NCBI GenBank assembly: GCA_016716905.1
Contig: JADJUS010000003.1
Coordinates: forward strand, 558,001-622,000
Reading direction: 5' to 3'
DNA from: Acidobacteriota bacterium
GTDB taxonomy: Bacteria; Acidobacteriota; Vicinamibacteria; Vicinamibacterales; SCN-69-37
Length of the DNA stretch: 64,000 bases
Part shown: in pieces, positions 43,320 to 52,013 of the stretch
How positions within the stretch are numbered: position 1 is the stretch's first letter
Layout of the letters: each line of letters opens with the position of its first letter
Position numbers and translations under genes: made by a program
The notes under the pieces: generated by a model
The model's input: only the letters and a program-made list of their open reading frames with translations
Told to the model about the DNA's origin: nothing
Databases searched by the model: none

Positions 43320-44159
43320 CTGCCGTTTATTCGCTACGCACGCGACAAACGCGGCTACGAACACACCTACGTGATGCACGGGTATCGCGCGGGGCAAGGT
43401 TCGGGCCGCGCCCGCGTGCTGTACCTCTTCCGGTCGCCGCCCAATGTGCAGATCGGCCGCAAGTCGCTCGACGCCGAAGTGCGCGAGGCGCTGGAGCATA
43501 CCCATCCGGATATTTCGTTTGATTGGGTCGGCCTGCTCCGCGAGCCCATGCCGCCCGCGCGACCCGATCCGCGCGACCGCGGTCCTCGACAGCGGTCGCA
43601 GGGCCGTCGCGATCGTCCGGCGGGCCGTGAACGCGAGGGGGCCGCGCCGGCCGCTCCGCCACCGATCGAACTCGTGGACGAGTCGCTGCTGGGCCAGACC
43701 CTGGGCGCGGCTGCGGCCGCGGTACTGCGCGCCCGGTTTGCGGACCTCACCCATCGGATCGCGCGCCGTTCGCGCACCCCGGAAGAACGCGACCGGCTGC
43801 TTGAGGCCGCGCAGCGGCTCAACCCCGACCAGTGGGCCGACGAGGCCGCCATTCGCGCCAACACGGCCGACATCGACGCCAGGTGGGAAGCCGTGGCTGC
43901 CGAACTTCCCAGGCGCCGGCGAGGCCGGCGCGGCGGAAAACCCCGCGAAGATGACATCCCGGGCAGCGGGGAAGACCAGACGGACGCCGCCGATGTCATA
44001 ATTGGGCAACGAGATGACTCCCATGAACCAGAGACCCAGGACCCGCAGGGTCTGGCTGATGCTGCCGGCCCTTCTGACCGCAGTGACGCTCAGCGGCCAA
44101 CAGCCGCCGCCTCAGACGGCGCCGGCGCAGACGACACCCCAGAGGCCGACATTCACTAG
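43320..44159 (+). CDS. Conserved acidobacterial-type protein, function unknown
   Basis: The frame supports a start at CTG 43320 (LPFIRYARDKRGYEHTYVMHG), which keeps a conserved N-terminus (RVLYLFRSPPNVQIGR); an ATG at 43371 would lose it. The protein is about 279 residues with a basic middle (RQRSQGRRDRPAGR), a helical region (ALLRARFADLTHRIARRSRT-like) and an acidic tail. It follows the H1-like gene after five bases, so they are probably co-transcribed. Its 3' end overlaps the VWA gene by 146 bases in another frame, and a frame error near 43950-44000 could be responsible. No domain recognised. Confidence 0.6.
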   Translation: MPFIRYARDKRGYEHTYVMHGYRAGQGSGRARVLYLFRSPPNVQIGRKSLDAEVREALEHTHPDISFDWVGLLREPMPPARPDPRDRGPRQRSQGRRDRPAGREREGAAPAAPPPIELVDESLLGQTLGAAAAAVLRARFADLTHRIARRSRTPEERDRLLEAAQRLNPDQWADEAAIRANTADIDARWEAVAAELPRRRRGRRGGKPREDDIPGSGEDQTDAADVIIGQRDDSHEPETQDPQGLADAAGPSDRSDAQRPTAAASDGAGADDTPEADIH

Positions 44160-45324
44160 TCAGACGGATCTGGTCACGCTCGACGTGATCGTCCGCGACA
44201 AACGCGGGCAGTTCATTCCCGATCTGAAGATGAAGGACTTCGTGGTCCTCGAAGACGGCGTGGAGCAGTCGATTGGCGATTACCGGCTGGTCTATGGCGG
44301 ACGCGAACTCTCGGTGGAGGTGCTCAGTGCCCCCACGGCCGCGCCCGAAGGCATGATCCTGCCGCCCACCCGGCCGCCGTCAGACGTGGCCGGCCGCGTG
44401 TTCATCATTTTCATCGACGACCTGCACCTGCAGGCGGGGGATTCGCCGCGCGTGCGCAACCTGCTGACGCAGATTACCAACACACTCGTCCATGACGGCG
44501 ACTTGTTCTCGGTCGTCTCCACGGGCCCGTCGTCGATCGAAGTGCAGCAGACCTACGACCGCGGCCGGCTGACCGAGTCCATCAAGAAGGTCATGGGCGC
44601 CGGCATGTCGCCCGAAGACATCCTGCTGGCGCCGGCCTCGACTGCGGGGCCGCAGGAACTGCGCCATCGCGTCCACGTGGCGTTTTCCACCGCGTACGAC
44701 CTGCTGAAACAGCTTGAGCGGGTCAACAATCGGCGGAAGGCATTCATCTACCTGAGTTCGGGCTACGACTTCAACCCGTTCACCGAATCGCGCTGGAAGC
44801 AGGAGCAGGAGCGCTACGCCGTGCCGCAGCGCGACGCCAATGGCAACATGCCGCTCGAGACCGGCATCACGTCGCGCGAGCGCGACGGAATGAATCCTTT
44901 CGAAACGGGGAGCCAGGCCTTTGCCGTGGCGGATCTGGTGTCGCAGCTGGCCGAACTGACACGGGCCGCCAACCGGGCGAATGCCACGTTCTACACGATT
45001 GACCCGCGCGGGCTCATCGCCGGTCCCGACATCAACCAGAACTTCACGACCACCGAGTGGCGCAACTACGTCACCACGTCGGTGGATTCGCTCAGGACCA
45101 TCGCGGACCTGACGGGCGGGTTCTGCATCTGCAACTCCAACGATTTCAAGAAGGGTTTGGCGCGAATTGACGCGGAAACCTCCGATTACTACATCCTCAG
45201 CTACTACTCGAAGAACCCCGATCCGATGCGCCGGGTCCGGAAAATCGAGGTGAAAGTGAACCGCGAGAACGTGGACGTCACGCACCGGTCCGACTGGACG
45301 CTGCCGTTCGCCAGGCGGAAATAA
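44014..45324 (+). CDS. Secreted VWFA-related protein (Acidobacteria type)
   Basis: This 436-residue protein has a signal peptide (RRVWLMLPALLTAVTLSGQ) and a beta domain with LVTLDVIVRDKRGQFIPDLKMKDFVVLEDGVEQ, the entry signature of the acidobacterial VWFA-related family (TIGR03436 type). A VWA-like fold follows (VFIIFIDDLHLQAGDSPRVRNLL), with DLHL rather than a canonical DxSxS MIDAS, so metal binding may be altered. YYILSYYSKNPDPMRRVRKIEVKV is the usual C-terminal strand set. The start at ATG 44014 is chosen because the signal peptide follows; an ATG at 44023 is equally possible. Confidence 0.85.
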   Translation: MTPMNQRPRTRRVWLMLPALLTAVTLSGQQPPPQTAPAQTTPQRPTFTSQTDLVTLDVIVRDKRGQFIPDLKMKDFVVLEDGVEQSIGDYRLVYGGRELSVEVLSAPTAAPEGMILPPTRPPSDVAGRVFIIFIDDLHLQAGDSPRVRNLLTQITNTLVHDGDLFSVVSTGPSSIEVQQTYDRGRLTESIKKVMGAGMSPEDILLAPASTAGPQELRHRVHVAFSTAYDLLKQLERVNNRRKAFIYLSSGYDFNPFTESRWKQEQERYAVPQRDANGNMPLETGITSRERDGMNPFETGSQAFAVADLVSQLAELTRAANRANATFYTIDPRGLIAGPDINQNFTTTEWRNYVTTSVDSLRTIADLTGGFCICNSNDFKKGLARIDAETSDYYILSYYSKNPDPMRRVRKIEVKVNRENVDVTHRSDWTLPFARRK

Positions 45325-45390
45325 CTCCGGCCCTCCTGATTTAACCGTCCCGTGACGCTGGCGTGCCTCCGGCGTCACGGGGCGTACTGC

Positions 45391-45396
45391 TATAAT
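45391..45396 (+). promoter_or_regulatory. Candidate -10 box upstream of the TonB receptor gene
   Basis: TATAAT, a perfect -10 sequence, 51 bases before the chosen start. No convincing -35 is found at 17 bases, so this may be an extended or activator-dependent promoter. Confidence 0.4.
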
Positions 45397-45447
45397 TCGG
45401 CCGCCTCGATTGGTGGGGATGGTCGTTTTATGGACTGGAGATCAGGG

Positions 45448-48400
45448 ATGAAGGTTGTGAGGAAGTCAACGCTGTTTCTCAGCTTTGTGCTGTGTGCGGC
45501 GCTTGCCGTTGCGGAGTCTGCCTCGGCGCAGACCGTGACGACCGGTGCTCTGTCAGGCTCGGTTGTGGACGCGCAGGGTGGAGTGTTGCCGGGCGCCACG
45601 GTCGTGGCCATCCACCGGCCGACCGGAACGACGTACGAAGGCGTCACCATGTCGGACGGCAAGTACATCCTGCAGAACGTGCAGGTGGGCGGGCCGTACT
45701 CCATCACCGTCACCATGTCGGGCTTCCGCAAAAAGGAAGAAAGCGGCATCATCGTCAACCTCGGCGAAGAGCGCCAGGTGCCGTTCAAGCTCGAACTTGA
45801 GTCCGTGTCCGAGGCTGTGACGGTTGTGGGTGAAGCGACGTCCATCGACGTCACGCGCGCAGGCGCCGCGGCAAACATCGCCGGCGAAGTCAAGGAAGCC
45901 CTGCCGACCATTTCGCGCAGCCTGCTGGATATCGTGCGCATCAATCCCTACTTCGCCGCCATCACCACCAACAACACGGTGACCGCCGTGTCGGTGGCGG
46001 GCCGCAACGCACGCTACAACAGCATTCAGATTGACGGCGCCGTGTTCAACGACCTGTTCGGTCTGGCCGAGACGGGCACGCCCGGCGGGCAGACGGAAGC
46101 GCAGCCCATCAGCATCGACGCCATTGCGCAGATTCAGCTCGTCGTGTCGCCGTACGATGTGCGGCAGGGCGGCTTCTCGGGTGGCGGCATCAACGCCGTG
46201 ACCAAGAGCGGCGCCAACCAGTTGAGCGGCACCGCATTTTATTTCGGCCGCAACCAGGACTGGGTGGGCAAGGGCATCACCAACACGCCGATCGCCACAT
46301 TCGCCGACAAACAGGGCGGCTTCAGCGTGGGCGGCGCGATCAAGCAGAGCAAGGCCTTCTTCTTCGCCAACGCCGACTGGGGCCGCAAGACGACGCCCAC
46401 GGGTTTCTGCATTTCGGGGTGCGGGCAGACCTTCCGCGGCGCCGAAGCGGACGTCGCGTCGTTCTTCAACATCCTGAACACGAAGTACGGCTATTCAATC
46501 GACGGCGCGTCGGACGAGTTCAGCCGCACGACGAACTCGGACAAGTACCTGGGCAAGGTGGACATCAATCTCTCGTCCAACCATCGCCTCACGTTCCGCC
46601 ACAACTACGTGAACGCCCTCAACGACATCGGCAGCACCAGCACGTCGAGCTACACCACGCCCGACGGGTTCTACCGGATTCGCAACAAGTCGAACGGTCT
46701 GGTGGCCCAGCTGAATTCCACGTTCGGCAACGCCGTCAATGAGTTCCGGATCGCCTACACGCGTGTGCGCGACCGCCGGGCGGGACAGGACTTTGAGAGC
46801 AAGCCGTTCCCGCGCGTCACGGTGCGTCTGGCCAGCGGCATTCAGATCACGGTGGGCCGCGAGAACTTCTCGGCCGCCAACGAACTGGATCAGGACATCA
46901 TCGAACTCCACGACGACTACACGGTCCTGAAGGGGCGCCACACGATTACGATCGGCACCCACAACGAATTCTTCCAGTTCAGGAACCTGTTCATCCGCGA
47001 CAACTTCGGCACCTACACCTTCAACAGCCTGTCCTTCTTCGACCAGGGCCTGGCCCAGCAGTTCGACTACAGCTACCCCACCAATCCCGGCCAAGCCGCG
47101 GCCGAGTTCGGGGTGCGCACCCTGGGCTTCTACGTGGGTGACCAGTGGCGCTGGCGCCCGAACGTGACCCTGACGATGGGCGCGCGTGTTGACGTGCCGA
47201 TGTTCCCCGACAAGCCGACGGCCAACCCGGCCGCGGTGGCGAACTTCGGGTTCGCGACCGACACCACGCCGTCGGGCGTGCGCTACTCGCCGCGCATCGG
47301 TTTCAACTGGGACCTCGAGGGTGATGGATCCAAGCAGCTGCGCGGCGGCGTGGGCATGTTCTCGGGCCGCACACCGTATGTGTGGCTGTCGAACCAGTAC
47401 GGCAACACGGGCATCGAGTTCCAGCGCATCGGCGCGTCGAACAACGCGGCGAGCCGCATTCCGTTCGTCGCCAATCCGTCGGGGCAGCCCACGACGGTCA
47501 CCGGCGCATCGGGTTCGTCGTTCCAGAACGAAATCGACCTGATCGATCCCAACTACAAGTACCCGACGTTGCTGCGCGGCAACCTCGCGTACGAGACCAA
47601 GCTGCCGGGCGGCCTGGTGGCGTCGGGCGAGTTCCTGTTCACCAAGAACATCCAGGACGTCAAGTACCAGAACCTGAATCGCGACCTGCAGTCGGGCACG
47701 CAGAACCTCGATGGCCGTCCGATCTACACGCGCGACACCACGACGCTCAGCGACGTCATCTACCTCACGAACTCGAGTGAGGGACACACGTGGAGCGGCA
47801 TCGTGGAACTGCGCAAGCCGTTCCGCAACGGGTTCTTCTTCAACTCGTCGTACCTCTACGGCGAATCGAAGGCGACCATGGAAGGCACGTCCAGCCAGGC
47901 GGCGTCCAACTGGGGCAACGTTCTGACGCCCGGCGACCCGAACAATCCGCCACTGGGCACGTCGGTCTACGACCCGGGTCACCGCGTCAACTTCTCGGCG
48001 TCGTACGAGATGGGGCTGTTTGGTGGCGCCACCGGCACGGCGTCGGTGTACTACTCGGGCCAGTCGGGCCGGCCGTTCACGCTGACCTACTTCGGCGACG
48101 TCAACGGTGATGGCCGCACGAGCAACGACCTGCTCTACATTCCGGCATCGGCGTCGGAAGTGGCGTTCACGGGCGGCACCTACCAGCAGCTGGTGAACTT
48201 CCTCCAGGAAGACGGTTGCCTGGCTGAGTACATTGGCAAGATCATCCCGCGCAACGTCTGCCGCGCGCCCTGGTCGAACCAGCTCGACTTCCGCTACAGC
48301 GTCGCGCTGCCGTTCCAGCGCGTCAAGGCGGAGATCTCGCTCGACATCATCAACGTGTTGAACCTCATCGATTCCAAGCGCGGCATTCAGGAGTACGCCA

Positions 48401-48558
48401 CGTTCAACGCGATCTCGCCGGTCACGCCGGTGCTCACCTCTGGCCAGGTGACGGGATACAACATCTCGTTCATCACGGGCTCGAGCTTCCGCAAGTGGCA
48501 GCGCGACGACCTGCGCTCGCGCTGGCAGATGCAGCTCGGCGGACGGATCCGGTTCTAA
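45448..48558 (+). CDS. TonB-dependent receptor with N-terminal carboxypeptidase-regulatory domain
   Basis: The protein is about 1036 residues. The signal peptide (VRKSTLFLSFVLCAALAVAE) begins at ATG 45448; an ATG at 45430 is possible. Residues 30-115 are a carboxypeptidase-regulatory/CNA-B-like domain (GSVVDAQGGVLPGATVV). The plug follows (GGFSGGGINAVTKSG, a TonB plug signature), then a long barrel ending GGRIRF with C-terminal Phe. It is of the Oar/SusC-like type common in Acidobacteria for large substrates such as oligosaccharides or peptides. No lipoprotein partner or catabolic cluster is adjacent. A hairpin follows the stop. Confidence 0.92.
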   Translation: MKVVRKSTLFLSFVLCAALAVAESASAQTVTTGALSGSVVDAQGGVLPGATVVAIHRPTGTTYEGVTMSDGKYILQNVQVGGPYSITVTMSGFRKKEESGIIVNLGEERQVPFKLELESVSEAVTVVGEATSIDVTRAGAAANIAGEVKEALPTISRSLLDIVRINPYFAAITTNNTVTAVSVAGRNARYNSIQIDGAVFNDLFGLAETGTPGGQTEAQPISIDAIAQIQLVVSPYDVRQGGFSGGGINAVTKSGANQLSGTAFYFGRNQDWVGKGITNTPIATFADKQGGFSVGGAIKQSKAFFFANADWGRKTTPTGFCISGCGQTFRGAEADVASFFNILNTKYGYSIDGASDEFSRTTNSDKYLGKVDINLSSNHRLTFRHNYVNALNDIGSTSTSSYTTPDGFYRIRNKSNGLVAQLNSTFGNAVNEFRIAYTRVRDRRAGQDFESKPFPRVTVRLASGIQITVGRENFSAANELDQDIIELHDDYTVLKGRHTITIGTHNEFFQFRNLFIRDNFGTYTFNSLSFFDQGLAQQFDYSYPTNPGQAAAEFGVRTLGFYVGDQWRWRPNVTLTMGARVDVPMFPDKPTANPAAVANFGFATDTTPSGVRYSPRIGFNWDLEGDGSKQLRGGVGMFSGRTPYVWLSNQYGNTGIEFQRIGASNNAASRIPFVANPSGQPTTVTGASGSSFQNEIDLIDPNYKYPTLLRGNLAYETKLPGGLVASGEFLFTKNIQDVKYQNLNRDLQSGTQNLDGRPIYTRDTTTLSDVIYLTNSSEGHTWSGIVELRKPFRNGFFFNSSYLYGESKATMEGTSSQAASNWGNVLTPGDPNNPPLGTSVYDPGHRVNFSASYEMGLFGGATGTASVYYSGQSGRPFTLTYFGDVNGDGRTSNDLLYIPASASEVAFTGGTYQQLVNFLQEDGCLAEYIGKIIPRNVCRAPWSNQLDFRYSVALPFQRVKAEISLDIINVLNLIDSKRGIQEYATFNAISPVTPVLTSGQVTGYNISFITGSSFRKWQRDDLRSRWQMQLGGRIRF

Positions 48559-48584
48559 CACCGAACACCGTCTTGTAAGACACG

Positions 48585-48617
48585 AACGCCCCGGTCAGCA
48601 TTGCTGGCCGGGGCGTT
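48585..48617 (+). terminator. Strong hairpin after the TonB receptor gene
   Basis: AACGCCCCGGTCAGC-ATT-GCTGGCCGGGGCGTT forms a 15-bp stem with one G-T pair. No T-run follows, but the position 27 bases past the stop fits a terminator. Confidence 0.6.
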
Positions 48618-48786
48618 GCTACGTACGGATCACAGGGAGGCGCCGAGACAGGGAGGCCCTAGGCTGGACGCCGGATTACAAGAGGCACGGAGTTAAGGAG
48701 ACGTGAGGAATCTGGACTGCCGCTCTGCCAAGAGCCGGGTCTTCTCCCCAGCTCTGCGTCTCCCTGTAATCCGTCGTGGACAGCGG

Positions 48787-49719
48787 TTACTTCAGGGCTT
48801 CCTGCACGCGCGACACAGCCTCTTTCAAGTAATGCTCATCCATTTCGATGCCCACAAAGTTGACGCCGAGGCGGCCGGCGGCGATGGCGGTGTTGCCCAG
48901 GCCGAGGAAGGGATCCATGACCGTGGTGAGGCGCGAGATGCCGTGCAGCAGCAGGCACTGCTCGGGTACCTTCGGCGGGAATGACGCCGGGTGCGGGCGG
49001 TCGCGGTCGCGGCTCTGGATGGTTTCGTAGGGAATGAACCACGTGTTGCCGCGGCAGCGCTTGCCGTCGCCGCCGGCGGCCCAGCGGGCCGCGTTGGACT
49101 TGTCCTGGTAGGGCACACCCACGGCGCGGCGGTCGAGTTTGGTCCGGCCGTCGGGCGTGAAGTGAAAGATGAACTCGTGGCAGTCGTTGACGAACCGCTC
49201 GCTGTTGATCGGCTTGTAGTGGCCCACCGCCATGTCGCGCTCAAGGCCGAGCGCCTCGCTTGTGGACTCGCGGTCGATGGCGATCGACTTCACCCAGTGA
49301 ATGGTGTTCTGCAGCTTGAAGTAGCCGCGGGCGACCTGTGCCACCTCCAGCGGAATCCACGGGTCGGTCGGCTTGGCCCCGACGTTGAGGAAGAGTGACG
49401 CCTGGGGCCCGCACACCTTCGAGGCGGCCCGCAGCCATTGGTCCGTCCAGGCGAGATACTCGCCACGAGGCAGGTCGTCCTCGTAGGAGCGGTACTTGAT
49501 GCCCAGGTTGTAGGGAGGTGACGTCACGATCGCGTCGATGGAGGCGCGTTCCAGCGCCGGCATCACCGAGAGACAATCGCCGTGGTAGAAGCGAAAAGTG
49601 GAAGTCCCGATGCAGAATTCGTATCGGGGGCCGGCCAGCTGGAGACGGGGTCGCGGAGCCGGCGGACGCAAGGAGCGTGGGCGCCGGACCGGGCGTGTCG
49701 AGTGAAGCGCAAGAGCCAT
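48787..49719 (-). CDS. Site-specific DNA methyltransferase (N4/N6 type)
   Basis: This 310-residue protein has TSPPYNLGIKYRS (motif IV, TSPPY) before DPFLGLGNTAIAAGRLG (motif I), the beta-class order used by N6-adenine or N4-cytosine methyltransferases. FIGIEM-like VGIEMDEHYL follows motif I. The N-terminal 40 residues are basic and Pro/Arg rich and may be a wrong extension. No restriction endonuclease or specificity gene adjoins it, so it looks like an orphan or regulatory methyltransferase. Recognition sequence unknown. Confidence 0.9.
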   Translation of the reverse strand: MALALHSTRPVRRPRSLRPPAPRPRLQLAGPRYEFCIGTSTFRFYHGDCLSVMPALERASIDAIVTSPPYNLGIKYRSYEDDLPRGEYLAWTDQWLRAASKVCGPQASLFLNVGAKPTDPWIPLEVAQVARGYFKLQNTIHWVKSIAIDRESTSEALGLERDMAVGHYKPINSERFVNDCHEFIFHFTPDGRTKLDRRAVGVPYQDKSNAARWAAGGDGKRCRGNTWFIPYETIQSRDRDRPHPASFPPKVPEQCLLLHGISRLTTVMDPFLGLGNTAIAAGRLGVNFVGIEMDEHYLKEAVSRVQEALK

Positions 49720-49774
49720 GTAACAAGGCTTCTCGGCTGTTCAGGGTCTGAAGTACAGACCCCGTGTCAAAAAA

Positions 49775-50068
49775 CTACGCCCGAACTGCCACCGTCGGAG
49801 TAAACCCGTGTGCCACGCGGTCGGCGCTCACAGGTTGATTCCGGACGTGGCCCGAAGAGACGCACACCGTGCTCTTCTCCTCGATGTAGGTGATTTCCCG
49901 CTTCGATCCCTCTTCCCGGTATCGACCCGTCACGCACCCACATGTCAGCGTCGTGAACCCCATCAAACGAACCAGGCTCATGGCAGTGACTTCCTCCAAT
50001 CCTCTCTGCATGTTCGCTAATGCAAGCAACGTGCCCGACTCTGACTTGCCCGTGAGTGATGGCTGCAT
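49775..50068 (-). CDS. Small Cys-containing protein, function unknown
   Basis: The frame gives up to 97 residues; a start at the internal Met in MSLVRLMGFTTL (ATG 49981) would give about 68. TCGCVTGRYREEGSKREITYIEEKSTVCVSSGHVRN has three Cys and a His that could bind metal. I recall similar short proteins in soil Acidobacteria but no name. It is downstream of nothing obvious and faces the DNA methyltransferase gene from the same strand, about 55 bases upstream of that gene's start. Confidence 0.45.
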   Translation of the reverse strand: MQPSLTGKSESGTLLALANMQRGLEEVTAMSLVRLMGFTTLTCGCVTGRYREEGSKREITYIEEKSTVCVSSGHVRNQPVSADRVAHGFTPTVAVRA

Positions 50069-50193
50069 GGAACGCTCCTGGCGGAATAATCGGTCGATCC
50101 GGGCCAGGACTGCAGTACGAGCGCCGACGCCGGGGTCTCCGACTGTGTCAGTCGGGCCACGCTCGTTGGATTGATCGAAACAATCGGTTGGAT

Positions 50194-50823
50194 TCAGTCG
50201 GGGCGGCCGAGTCGCTCGAACAGGCTCAGTTCCTGCGCTCGCTGGCGGCTGGCAAACCGCCGCGCGCGTGCCACCCGGACGATGAAGACCAGGTGGAGTC
50301 CGCCATACAGGGCCAGTTCGGCGAAGACGCCGGGGTCGCCCTGGCCGGACCCGGCCGTGAGGAGGACGACGGGGACCAGATTGAGCAGGGTTGCCGATAC
50401 GAAGGCGACAGCGAAGAGCGCGTCGAGCTTGCCGGCCGGGTCGGTGGCGGCGCGGCCAAACGCCTCGGCGGTGTGCTCCCAGCGCGGCCCGTTGGGATCG
50501 GACGTCTCAAAGGCGGCCTGGAGGTAGCGGCCGATGCGCTCCACGCCGACGTGCAGCGCAAAGATGGCCTCGAAGACTCCGGCCAGCGCCAGGAGAGGCA
50601 CCAGCAGGGTGACCGGGGAGGGCAGCCACGCCTGAACGGCCACGTGCAGGGCAGCCCAGGCGGTCAGCCCAGCCGCCGCCAGGCCAAGCCGGAGGGTGCC
50701 ACGCTCGCGAATCGTGGCCCGGAGCGCGCGGAATTCCTCTGCCCTCAGTGTCTCGGGCTCGATGGGGCGGCCAATATTTTCTGGAGGGTGCAGAAAGACT
50801 CCTGACGTGCCGATAGTATACAA
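50194..50823 (-). CDS. Four-helix membrane protein, function unknown
   Basis: This 209-residue protein has hydrophobic segments near residues 45-68, 70-93, 138-163 and 168-190, for example LGLAAAGLTAWAALHVAVQAW and VFAELALYGGLHLVFIVRV. The region between helices 2 and 3 is charged. No domain is recognised. It is divergent from the D-alanyl-D-alanine carboxypeptidase gene. The long 5' part (MYTIGTSGVFLHPPEN) may be non-coding, and a later start is possible. Confidence 0.6.
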   Translation of the reverse strand: MYTIGTSGVFLHPPENIGRPIEPETLRAEEFRALRATIRERGTLRLGLAAAGLTAWAALHVAVQAWLPSPVTLLVPLLALAGVFEAIFALHVGVERIGRYLQAAFETSDPNGPRWEHTAEAFGRAATDPAGKLDALFAVAFVSATLLNLVPVVLLTAGSGQGDPGVFAELALYGGLHLVFIVRVARARRFASRQRAQELSLFERLGRPD

Positions 50824-50930
50824 GTCAGGTTGCGGAAGTCTGAATACGGATGGTACTATCGCGGCCGTCCGGGGGGATTGGGCGTCAAACTAAGCAGCAA
50901 GGCTCGTTAAGGGTCGCCGGAGGGTTTCAC

Positions 50931-52013
50931 GTGTATGTGTACGGCCGACTGAATCGAACAGTTTCCATTGCGGCGCTTGCGGTCATCTGCAGCGCCTCGT
51001 TCGTTGGTCAGGCCGCGGCGCAATCGCGCCCGCCCGCTAAGGCCCCTACCACCCAGAAATCGACAGCCGCAAGACCGGTGGTCAAGCCGGCCGCCAAGAA
51101 GCAGGCGACCACCACCCGGAGTGCAGCGACCCGCACGAGGGCTGCTCGTGCCCGAGCCGCCGCCCTCGCGCGCGCAGCCGCAGCCGCCCGCATGGTGCGC
51201 GAGGCGAACACGCCGCGCTACAAAAAAGACGCACTCGGCAACATCGTCCCCGACGTGCGCGCCGCCGCGGCGATTGTGTTCAATCCGCAGACGAACGAAG
51301 TGCTGTGGGAAGCGAACTCACACGACCGGCGTTCGATTGCCAGTCTGACCAAGGTGATGACCGGCGTGGCGTTTATCGCCGACGAGCCGGATCTGAGCCG
51401 TCAGGTCACGGTGGTCACCGCCGATGTCCGCGGCGCCAACGTCACCTATTTGCGCGCCGGTGAAACGCTGGCCCTGCGCGATGTCCTCAACCTCACGCTG
51501 ATCGCCTCCGACAACGCGGCCGCCCGCATTCTCGCGCGCACATCTGAAGGCGGCACGCCGGCATTCGTCGCACGCATGAATGACATGGCGCGGCAGCTGG
51601 GCCTGACCAACAGCCACTATGCCGACCCTTCCGGCCTTGACGATCGGAACGTGTCTTCGGCGTACGACGTGTCGCATCTCATTGCGTTTGCCAGCGCCAA
51701 CCCCCAGCTCGCCTCGGTCATGAGTGCCGCGAATTACCAGGTGCGCACGAATCGGCGCGTGATCAAGATCAACAGCACCAACAAGCTCCTCGGCACGGGG
51801 ATGGACATCGTGGCGGGCAAGACGGGCTTCATCAGGAAGGCCGGCTACTGCTTCGCGACGTTGCTGCAGATTCCGCACGGCAGCCAGGTGGCGGTCGTGG
51901 TGCTCGGTGCCACCAACAGCACACTTCGGTTCGCCGAGGCGCGTCACCTGTTCAACTGGGCCGTTGGGCGTGCGAACGGATTGGTAGGCGGCGGCGATAT
52001 CGTTGAACGGTAG
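50931..52013 (+). CDS. D-alanyl-D-alanine carboxypeptidase (peptidase S11)
   Basis: The protein is 360 residues from a GTG with GGAGG seven bases upstream; the longer open frame adds non-coding-looking residues. It has a signal peptide (LAVICSASFVGQAAAQ), an Ala/Arg/Lys-rich linker (residues 45-95) that could bind cell wall or DNA, then the serine peptidase domain. SIASLTK (SxxK), SDNAA (SxN) and VAGKTGF (KTG) are the active-site motifs. It would trim the pentapeptide of peptidoglycan in the periplasm. Its stop overlaps the glgA start by 11 bases. Confidence 0.9.
   Translation: MYVYGRLNRTVSIAALAVICSASFVGQAAAQSRPPAKAPTTQKSTAARPVVKPAAKKQATTTRSAATRTRAARARAAALARAAAAARMVREANTPRYKKDALGNIVPDVRAAAAIVFNPQTNEVLWEANSHDRRSIASLTKVMTGVAFIADEPDLSRQVTVVTADVRGANVTYLRAGETLALRDVLNLTLIASDNAAARILARTSEGGTPAFVARMNDMARQLGLTNSHYADPSGLDDRNVSSAYDVSHLIAFASANPQLASVMSAANYQVRTNRRVIKINSTNKLLGTGMDIVAGKTGFIRKAGYCFATLLQIPHGSQVAVVVLGATNSTLRFAEARHLFNWAVGRANGLVGGGDIVER

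Noticed and set aside
46495..48561. A 688-residue minus-strand frame opposite the TonB receptor
   Set aside because: It is an Arg/Val-rich shadow with no motif, typical of high-GC antisense frames.
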